The notes under the pieces were generated by a model that made no database searches, was not told the DNA's origin, and saw only the letters and a program-made list of their open reading frames with translations. From Candidatus Mediterraneibacter excrementigallinarum (lineage in GTDB: Bacteria; Bacillota; Clostridia; Lachnospirales; Lachnospiraceae): a stretch of DNA of 58,563 nt. Shown in pieces: positions 52,905-58,563 of the stretch (within the stretch, counting starts at the first letter, position 1; every line of letters starts with the position of its first letter). The translations under genes and the position numbers were made by a program. The DNA is taken from assembly GCA_019120075.1 (NCBI GenBank), contig DWVT01000229.1:1-58563 (forward strand). Reading direction: 5' to 3'.

Positions 52905-54095
52905 TCATATGCTTCCGCCGGACATATTTACCGGATATGTGTCTGTCTTTCCGCGAAGCATCTTCCATCCCTGTTCACTTTGGAAGGATACCACCGCCGG
53001 AAGGGAATGACTCAGGAACAGCGCCATGCCTTCCATCGCGGAGTAGGCCCCCGCTCTCTCAAATACAAGCGTCCTGCCCGTCCTCACACCGGGAAGTGAA
53101 ATCCCGCTGCACAGAACGTCATTCACCGTACAGAGCGCCCCGCATACAGTCCATGTACGCTCCTGCCCCGTTTCCTCCTCAGGCAGCATCCTGAGATGGG
53201 GACGGTGCATCCCCCTGATCTGCCCGTCGTAGTTGAGCTGATGATTCCCTCCGTCCACGATACAGTAATTCTTCCCGCCGTTTGTCTTGACGTCGCAGAC
53301 CGATGTAAGATAGTAGCCGCACATAGCCGCGAAGGCCCGTCCCATCTCTACAGTCACATGGCCTTTCCACTGCATTTCCGACAGCATTTCCCGCAGCCCT
53401 GCCAGCCCTTCGTCCGTAAATGTCTCCGGCTCCTTTCCCTCGAAATAAGGCACCGCGATCCCCGGTCCGTATTCCAGGTTCCGGATATCACAGTTCATCT
53501 CCTTTTTCAGCTTCGTCAGGAATCCGTCTACATAGCCGATTTCCTTCCTGAGCCGTTCGAGAGATTTCTTCTGCGTTCCCGTAAAATAATGGATCCCCTC
53601 GATTTTCAGGAAAGCACTCATGTTGATCAGTCCCACGATGCTCCTGAACGTGGCCTCATCCATCCCGAACTGGTCCCCGCCGGTCAGTCTCAGATAAAGG
53701 CGGAGCTCTGTGCTGTGGGCATCGCTCCACTCTGCCAGATAATGAAACTGGCGGACCGATTCCACCGTGTACACACACCTGCCCCCACAGTAGTTCAGGA
53801 TCTCCGTAATGTCTTCTTTCTTCTTCAGCACCCCGGAGATCAGAAGTTTCTCCGGCGGGATCCCCAGCGTCCTGCAGATTTCAAATTCACCTTTTGAGCA
53901 CACTTCAATACGGTCCACAAGGGAGGCCATTGTTTCTGTCAGAAACGGATTTGCCTTCATCGCAAAGCAGAGCCCCGTCTCCCTGCCCAGTCCTTTCCGT
54001 ATCCTCTCCGTCTGTTCCTTAAGGATATCCAGATCAAAAATATACAGCGGCGTCCCGTATCTGGATATCCCGTATTCCAGCTGTTCTTTTCTCAT
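52905..54095 (-). CDS. Fold-III PLP enzyme, decarboxylase (LysA/ODC/BtrK)-like
   Basis: A 396-residue enzyme. The PLP lysine is in FAMKANP (Lys47). EVCSKGEFE, GIHYFTGTQ, LEYGPGIAVPYF and VEMGRAF (Glu250) match the LysA/ODC fold, and CGALCTVNDVL holds Cys322 that acts across the dimer in decarboxylases. ATG 54095 has AAAGGAG upstream. It lies inside the Dlt-like operon, between adenylation enzyme and carrier. It could supply a D-amino acid, but the catalytic Cys points to decarboxylation, perhaps of a carrier-bound amino acid as in BtrK. That is inference. Confidence 0.75.
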   Translation of the reverse strand: MRKEQLEYGISRYGTPLYIFDLDILKEQTERIRKGLGRETGLCFAMKANPFLTETMASLVDRIEVCSKGEFEICRTLGIPPEKLLISGVLKKKEDITEILNYCGGRCVYTVESVRQFHYLAEWSDAHSTELRLYLRLTGGDQFGMDEATFRSIVGLINMSAFLKIEGIHYFTGTQKKSLERLRKEIGYVDGFLTKLKKEMNCDIRNLEYGPGIAVPYFEGKEPETFTDEGLAGLREMLSEMQWKGHVTVEMGRAFAAMCGYYLTSVCDVKTNGGKNYCIVDGGNHQLNYDGQIRGMHRPHLRMLPEEETGQERTWTVCGALCTVNDVLCSGISLPGVRTGRTLVFERAGAYSAMEGMALFLSHSLPAVVSFQSEQGWKMLRGKTDTYPVNMSGGSI

Positions 54096-54132
54096 ATATA
54101 TTGATTTCTCCTTTCCAACAGGGGATCTCTTC

Positions 54133-55707
54133 CTATCTTTTCTCCCTGATGAGTCTCTTAAAATAAGCCCGGTCTGTCTTTCCATTCTTATTCAGCGGCA
54201 TTGCGGTCACCTTCTTAAGCTTTGCGGGGATCATGTAGGGCGGCAGTTTTTCCTTCATCTCCCTGCGCACCCGCGACGGTTCCGCCCCGCCCATATAGAA
54301 TCCGAAGATACGGTTCCTTTCTTTATCGAAAACGCAGCAGCTTTTGTCGATCCCGTCTGCTCCGTTCATAGCGCTCTCGATCTCCTCCAGCTCGATCCGG
54401 TGTCCCATATGTTTGATCTGAAAATCCTTCCTTCCCGCAAATATCATCTCACCGTTTTCGTTGTAATACCCCAGGTCCCCGGTCTTATAGATCCGTTCCA
54501 TGTGTGTTCCGTCCACCGGATACAGCGGGAAACGTTCTTCCGTTCTGTCCGCGTCTCTGTAATATCCATTGGACAGAGATTCCCCGGCGACACAGATTTC
54601 GCCTGTCTTTCCCGGTATGACGATCATCCTCTCCTCATCGTCCAGCAGAAATACATTTCTTCCCGGAAATGCCCTCCCTGCAGGAATCTTCTCCTCATCG
54701 CCGAACGTTCTCTCCACTTTATAATAAGTACAGTTACATGTGATCTCTGTAGGGCCGTAAAGGTTTACAAAGGATGCGCCCGGCAGAGCCTTCTGCCATG
54801 CTCTCAGCTGCTTCGGCGGCATTGCCTCACCGCTGAAGAGCACCTTGTCCACCGACGTCGGAATCCGGTAATCCAGCCCTTTCAGAGCAGACACAAGAGT
54901 CAGCGCCGACACTGCCCATATCAGCGTAGTTACTTTCTTCTCGCAGAGGTAGTCCAGAAGTCTTGGCGGAGTGGAAAAATACTCCTTCGGTATGAGCGCC
55001 AGAGAGGCTCCCGTCATAATACAGGAATAGATGTCCTTCACCGAAACATCAAAATCAAACGGCGCCTGATTCCCTATGACATCCTTCTCTGAAATATTGA
55101 AAAGTTCTGTAAAATGCCCGATAAAACGGATCACTGCCCCATGGCTGACCATGACCGCCTTCGGCACCCCGGTGGATCCGGAAGTAAAAAGTGCATACAG
55201 GATATCCGTTTCCCTGCTGTGAATCCGGATCTGCTCCAGCCGGTCCGGGTCTGCGTCCTCGCTCAGGAGATCCTCCGCAGTCAGCACCTCCACTCTTACA
55301 TCAGAATTCCTCACACGGTCCGGGCCGGACATGGTTTTTGTATCTTCTGCATCCACCCGGCCGCCGTCCGTGATAACGATCGAAGGTTCCAATACTTCTA
55401 ATATCTTTTTCTGCCTCTCTGGTGGATTCTCCGGGTTCACCGGAACATAAAAGCAGCCTGCATAGACGATCCCCAGCATGACCGCCAGCGTGATCGGGCT
55501 TTTTTCCATCAGCACCGGCACCGGATTCCCCGGTTCCACTCTGCGGCTCACTGCACTGCCGATCCGCCTCGCCATCACGCCCAGCTCGTGATACGTCAGT
55601 GAAAGCTTCTCATCCTCCACCGCGGTCTTATATCGGAACCGTTCCTCTGTCTGTTCCAGAAAGTCCAGAATATTGCCCATTTCATCAAGTCTTTCATTCG
55701 TACACAT
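54133..55707 (-). CDS. dltA: DltA-like amino-acid adenylating enzyme
   Basis: A 524-residue ANL-superfamily ligase: FTSGSTGVPK (174-183), FDFDVS (217-222), GEAMPP (293-298), YGPTE (317-321), YKTGDLGYY, GRKDFQIKHMGHRIELEEIE, and Lys in NKNGKTDR. It charges an amino acid onto the DltC-like carrier. ATG 55707 with AAGGGG 10 nt upstream is preferred; ATG 55749 is possible. The pocket region reads AVSALTLVS (265-273) where, from memory, DltA proteins have TPSFAEMCL with a D-Ala-gating Cys. This one has no Cys there, so its substrate may not be D-alanine. Confidence 0.85.
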   Translation of the reverse strand: MCTNERLDEMGNILDFLEQTEERFRYKTAVEDEKLSLTYHELGVMARRIGSAVSRRVEPGNPVPVLMEKSPITLAVMLGIVYAGCFYVPVNPENPPERQKKILEVLEPSIVITDGGRVDAEDTKTMSGPDRVRNSDVRVEVLTAEDLLSEDADPDRLEQIRIHSRETDILYALFTSGSTGVPKAVMVSHGAVIRFIGHFTELFNISEKDVIGNQAPFDFDVSVKDIYSCIMTGASLALIPKEYFSTPPRLLDYLCEKKVTTLIWAVSALTLVSALKGLDYRIPTSVDKVLFSGEAMPPKQLRAWQKALPGASFVNLYGPTEITCNCTYYKVERTFGDEEKIPAGRAFPGRNVFLLDDEERMIVIPGKTGEICVAGESLSNGYYRDADRTEERFPLYPVDGTHMERIYKTGDLGYYNENGEMIFAGRKDFQIKHMGHRIELEEIESAMNGADGIDKSCCVFDKERNRIFGFYMGGAEPSRVRREMKEKLPPYMIPAKLKKVTAMPLNKNGKTDRAYFKRLIREKR

Positions 55708-55776
55708 ATCGCATATCACCCCTTGTCGATTCTTTTCTCCCTCTGTCATGATTTTCCATCCCTTTGGACGGGTCCT

Positions 55777-55819
55777 ATTATGTCATACAGTTCTTAACTG
55801 TTCTTGTATGGATTCTTAA
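55777..55819 (-). promoter_or_regulatory. Promoter region of the Dlt-like operon
   Basis: Minus strand: -10 CATAAT (55777-55782), preceded by TTAAGAA (55791-55797), CAAGAA (55801-55806) and TTAAGAA (55813-55819). The half-sites are 10-12 bp apart, as expected for an OmpR-type regulator. Confidence 0.45.
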
Positions 55820-55863
55820 AGAATTCTAAAGGTGGGAAAAATCATCAGATGAATTTGTTAAAA

Positions 55864-55941
55864 TGTACCGTGTACCTTGTACGGAGGTGCCGTGTACCTG
55901 ATACGAAGGTGCCGTGTACTTTGTCGAAGGTACACGGCACC
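55864..55941. repeat. Tandem 21-22-nt repeats ending in an inverted unit
   Basis: Three units (55864-55885, 55886-55907, 55908-55928) have the form GGTGCCGTGTACCTTGTACG. A fourth, partial unit is inverted, so GGTGCCGTGTAC (55908-55919) pairs with GTACACGGCACC (55930-55941). The core GGTGCC..GTAC resembles the palindrome at 48433-48491. The gap 55708-56011 otherwise holds only the promoter and terminator noted. Confidence 0.75.
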
Positions 55942-55970
55942 GATAAAAGAAAATATTCAGACAATAAAAA

Positions 55971-55996
55971 AGAAACGCTGATTTTTCAACGTTTCT
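55971..55996 (-). terminator. Terminator of the tRNA-Glu/tRNA-Cys transcript
   Basis: AGAAACG (55971-55977) pairs with CGTTTCT (55990-55996). On the minus strand TTTTTTATTG follows. Confidence 0.75.
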
Positions 55997-56011
55997 CCTT
56001 CTTTTAACAAG

Positions 56012-56083
56012 AGGCGCAGACCGGATTTGAACCGGTGAATCAGGGTGTTGCAGACCCACGCCTTACCACTTGGCTACTGCGCC
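56012..56083 (-). tRNA. tRNA-Cys (GCA), copy 2
   Basis: 72 nt, identical to 26965-27036, including acceptor, anticodon loop and T-arm. It lies 43 nt downstream of tRNA-Glu on the same strand. Confidence 0.95.
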
Positions 56084-56126
56084 TTACCATGAGCACTCAT
56101 CAGCTATATTCACTGATCATGTGCAA

Positions 56127-56198
56127 TGACCCCGACGGGAATCGAACCCGTGTTACCGCCGTGAAAGGGCGATGTCTTAACCGCTTGACCACGGGGCC
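56127..56198 (-). tRNA. tRNA-Glu (TTC)
   Basis: 72 nt; acceptor GGCCCCG/CGGGGTC with discriminator A, D-arm GTCAAGCGGTTAAGAC, anticodon loop CTTTCAC with UUC, and T-arm CGGGTTCGATTCCCG. CCA is not encoded. A promoter at 56232-56260 serves it and the tRNA-Cys. Confidence 0.95.
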
Positions 56199-56231
56199 AT
56201 ACAGACACTGCTCTCGCAGTGACCGTTTTTT

Positions 56232-56260
56232 ATATTACCATAAGAAATATATATTTGCAA
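56232..56260 (-). promoter_or_regulatory. tRNA-Glu/tRNA-Cys promoter
   Basis: Minus strand: TTGCAA (56255-56260), 17-nt spacer, TAATAT (56232-56237). Confidence 0.65.
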
Positions 56261-56277
56261 GCACTTTTTTCCGAAAT

Positions 56278-57393
56278 TTATTTCTCTCTAAAATACGCTA
56301 CGATCAGATCCACCATCCTGTCATAGCTCTGCACTCCGTCCGCCTGCCCGTTCGCCTTCAGATATGTATCATTGATCCGGTTTGCCGTCTCTGAAACTGC
56401 ACCCTCATATCTGTCCCAGAATGCGTTGTTCGCCGCCAGATCCGGCTCCACTTTCGGCTCCAGCGTCCCGCGCACCTCCTGCCATGCTTCAGGATCTGCC
56501 CGGTACAGTGCGTTCATACAGTACACCCACCCGGAGAGATATCCACTGTAGCGGAAGTCTGCCCTTTCCGAGCTGATGCAGGCAAGAAATGCAACGAAAT
56601 TCGCCTCCCGTTCTTCCATAAATCCCCTCAGATGGGACAGTTCATGGCATGCCGTAAACGGAATATTATAAGAAACCATATCTCCATTGTAATTCGCCTC
56701 CACAGTAAACGGAGAATACACGCCGCTCAGTTGCTGATAGGACAGTATCTCTGACACAACCACCTTCTTCGGCTTAGGGTAATATCCCTCGAGAGAAGAA
56801 AATGTTTCCGACAGCTTTTCCATGACCTCCACTGCTCCTTCTCCCTCCGGAGCTTCCAGTTCCATAAGTCCGCTGTCGTCACGGGTTACCGCACTGCTCG
56901 CCGCATTCACTTCCTGAGTCAGCCACAGGCAGACTTCCTTCAGTTCTTCCACGCCGTAATCTGACGTAACGATGCCTTCTGCCTGCGAAAATGATTCCCG
57001 ATGATAATTGATCCCGCATCCCACCGTATAAAGAAATGCCAGGATTCCAACAATCAGGGCCATTTTCGAAAACCATCCGAAAATCCTGTTTCCTGCCCCG
57101 CCTTTCCGAATGCAATTCACGATAAGAACTATGACAGACACCGCAACTCCCGCAAGGAGCAGATAAAGGCACACTTCCACTACAGAAAACGGAAAGATCC
57201 CCATGAGCCTTCCCACAGTTGTCACGAGCAGCGGATAAATGTGTTCAGAATACCATTCGGCAAAAGCCGGCATCTGCGCCGCACCGATCATCAGAAATGC
57301 GCTCACAAGGAGCAGTGCCGCTGCCGCCAGGATCCGGCGCCCCGCTTTTTTCCCCTTCCCATCCTGCTGTTTCTTCATCTTCCGTAACCTCAT
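56278..57393 (-). CDS. DUF3810-like membrane metalloprotease candidate
   Basis: A 371-residue protein with three TM segments in its first half (~20-37, 72-95, 108-127) and a soluble C-terminal domain. The latter holds HELSH (250-254) followed by EEREANFVAFLA, a gluzincin-like zinc motif; the first Glu of EREANF would be the third ligand. This matches the DUF3810 family. ATG 57393 is chosen; ATG 57378 (MKKQQDG) is equally plausible, and the frame up to 57498 has no site. Its substrate and role are unknown. Confidence 0.75.
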   Translation of the reverse strand: MRLRKMKKQQDGKGKKAGRRILAAAALLLVSAFLMIGAAQMPAFAEWYSEHIYPLLVTTVGRLMGIFPFSVVEVCLYLLLAGVAVSVIVLIVNCIRKGGAGNRIFGWFSKMALIVGILAFLYTVGCGINYHRESFSQAEGIVTSDYGVEELKEVCLWLTQEVNAASSAVTRDDSGLMELEAPEGEGAVEVMEKLSETFSSLEGYYPKPKKVVVSEILSYQQLSGVYSPFTVEANYNGDMVSYNIPFTACHELSHLRGFMEEREANFVAFLACISSERADFRYSGYLSGWVYCMNALYRADPEAWQEVRGTLEPKVEPDLAANNAFWDRYEGAVSETANRINDTYLKANGQADGVQSYDRMVDLIVAYFREK

Positions 57394-57539
57394 TTCTTTT
57401 CCAGATCCCCCGCAGCATAGCTTTACATACCTTGAATTATACTTGCATCCTCCGTTCCTTACAATGCGGATATCACTGTAAAATATACAACTGAACAATG
57501 TGGTAATTCCAGAGTTTGGCTCGCCGCTGTTGCAAAAAT

Positions 57540-57564
57540 AACGGAAAGCTCTGCACTTCCCGTT
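57540..57564 (-). terminator. Terminator of the PfkB kinase gene
   Basis: AACGGGAA pairs with TTTCCGTT (one G-U) on the minus strand and is followed by ATTTTTGC. The next bases GCGGCGAGCCAAA resemble the corresponding part of repeat R2. Confidence 0.65.
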
Positions 57565-57592
57565 TTGTCTTCACATTTTCTTCACTTTCCTC

Positions 57593-58510
57593 TCACAGCC
57601 ACTCTGTCGCTCCCACGACTCCCACCGCTCTGGCTCCGCAGCGGTTTCCGTATCCGGCACATTCCTCCGCACTCTTTCCTTCAGACAACGCGAAGAGAAA
57701 TCCTGCGGCGAAGCTGTCTCCCGCCCCGGTCGTATCCAGGCACTCCACCTTTTCTTCCGCCGGGATCCACACGCCTTTTCTCTCATTTTCAAGAAGATAG
57801 CATCCCCTGCTTCCGGACTTGACGACGACTGTTCCCGCGCCCGCGTCCCGCAGCGCTTCCGCCGCTTCCTCCACGGTATCCTTTCCTGTCAGGAGCATGG
57901 CCTCTTCGTCATTCGGGAGCAGATAATCCACATACCGCAGTGCGCAGGCGAGATCCGCTGCTGTCTCGTTTTTCTTTCGCTTTGTCATATCCGCGCAGAC
58001 GATTTTTCCCTGTTCCTTTGCCCGCCGGAATATGGTCTCCATCTCCGCCGGTCCGATTTCAGGAAAAACAAAAATGCTGGCGAAACATACGATCCCTGCG
58101 CTCTCCGGAAACGGCATATGGATATCCCTGACGGTAAGTTTCCTCAGCGTGCTGCGGGGGTCCGTCAGGAAATGTCTCGCTCCTGCCCGGTCGATCAGGA
58201 CTACATTGATCCCGGTCGGGATCTCATTCCTTATACAGTCCCCCGGAAGCTGGATCCCCAGTTCCCTGCAGTGCTCCTCTATGTATTTTCCCGCTTTGTC
58301 CGAACCGATAATAGTCTCGAGCCGGACTTTTTTCCCGAGCTTTGCGAGCACTGTCGCCTCGTTCAGAGCGTCCGCCCCCACTGACATCCGGATTTCCTCC
58401 GCCGGGGAGGATCCCGTCCTGAAAACGTCCGGGTCAGCCGGACGGACGAGTACGTCAAGGATGGATGCGCCGATGATGATGATTTCAGGATCTGTATGAG
58501 CCATTTTCAT
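57593..58510 (-). CDS. PfkB-family sugar/nucleoside kinase
   Basis: A 305-residue ribokinase-fold kinase. It has the N-terminal IIIGASILDVLVRP, the substrate Gly pair around SVGADALNEATVLAKLG, the NDEEAMLLTG motif and the catalytic anion-hole motif DTTGAGDSF near the C-terminus. ATG 58510 has AAAGGAG 6-7 nt upstream; TTG 58516 has no spacing. The exact sugar is unclear. No operon partner is visible within the window. Confidence 0.88.
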   Translation of the reverse strand: MKMAHTDPEIIIIGASILDVLVRPADPDVFRTGSSPAEEIRMSVGADALNEATVLAKLGKKVRLETIIGSDKAGKYIEEHCRELGIQLPGDCIRNEIPTGINVVLIDRAGARHFLTDPRSTLRKLTVRDIHMPFPESAGIVCFASIFVFPEIGPAEMETIFRRAKEQGKIVCADMTKRKKNETAADLACALRYVDYLLPNDEEAMLLTGKDTVEEAAEALRDAGAGTVVVKSGSRGCYLLENERKGVWIPAEEKVECLDTTGAGDSFAAGFLFALSEGKSAEECAGYGNRCGARAVGVVGATEWL

Positions 58511-58563
58511 TTCCAACTCCTTTGCTGTCTATGTGTCTTATCATACTCTGCCTGTTTGATCTT

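Noticed and set aside
55918..55930. Spo0A box (TGTCGAA) next to the tRNA cluster
   Set aside because: The motif is part of the tandem repeat unit and lies away from any sporulation promoter.
55864..55941. CRISPR array
   Set aside because: Repeats are directly adjacent with no spacers and are degenerate; no cas genes nearby.

Overview
The window looks like about 58.6 kb of chromosome from a spore-forming gut clostridium, most probably Lachnospiraceae. Evidence: the conserved order HU - rqcP - yabP - yabQ - divIC - spoIIE - tilS - hpt - ftsH, a CotS-type spore kinase, mixed GC of roughly 50 percent, strong AGGAGG ribosome sites, and several TTG or GTG candidate starts. No name-level identification is possible from sequence alone. 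Most genes lie on the minus strand. No rRNA, CRISPR array, phage or complete insertion sequence was seen.

Layout. 1-631: 5' part of a GH13 glycosidase. 0.8-9.2 kb: sporulation, division and proteostasis cluster ending in ftsH. 9.3-14.9 kb: cca, a YhaN/YhaO-like DNA repair pair, asnS. 15.4-21.4 kb: sugar operon (COG2407-type isomerase, split transketolase, FGGY kinase) with a divergent LacI regulator. 21.6-26.8 kb: an AlbA_2-type regulator with an AT-rich repeat leader, a large Ig/PET-repeat surface protein, a PepSY lipoprotein and an unknown membrane protein. 26.9 kb: tRNA-Cys. 27.1-42.0 kb: an unusual minus-strand cluster, described below. 42.3-46.8 kb: HTH regulator, PepSY lipoprotein, histidine kinase, response regulator. 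47.0-49.8 kb: amino-acid permease and M18 aminopeptidase. 50.0-55.7 kb: Dlt-like operon with an embedded fold-III PLP decarboxylase-like enzyme. 56.0-56.2 kb: tRNA-Cys and tRNA-Glu. 56.3-58.5 kb: DUF3810-like metalloprotease and PfkB kinase.

The best candidate for an undescribed system is 27.1-42.0 kb. It encodes a zinc-ribbon/TPR protein, a Cys-motif protein, a membrane-fused YidD domain, a HerA/VirB4-like ATPase, and a 1002-residue protein (acidic hexapeptide repeats, a duplicated 35-residue module, a ParB-like stretch, and a C-terminal papain/C39-like Cys-His domain). These are followed by a small possible partner, an SPFH protein with two zinc ribbons, a 4-TM protein, two zinc-ribbon/single-TM receptor-like proteins (one with a YARHG domain, one with a C-type-lectin-like domain) and a NagZ-amidase fusion. 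A divergently transcribed HTH regulator and a palindrome sit at its head. I read it as a membrane-associated export, contact or envelope-sensing apparatus; that is inference.

The second candidate is the Dlt-like operon. A decarboxylase-fold enzyme between the adenylating enzyme and the carrier, together with an altered adenylation pocket, suggests an acyl group other than D-alanine. A third observation is a regulatory motif shared exactly by both PepSY lipoprotein promoters (two ATTAAAG sites 11 bp apart, 10 nt from the -10), which points to one response-regulator regulon. Several interspersed repeat families sit beside terminators.
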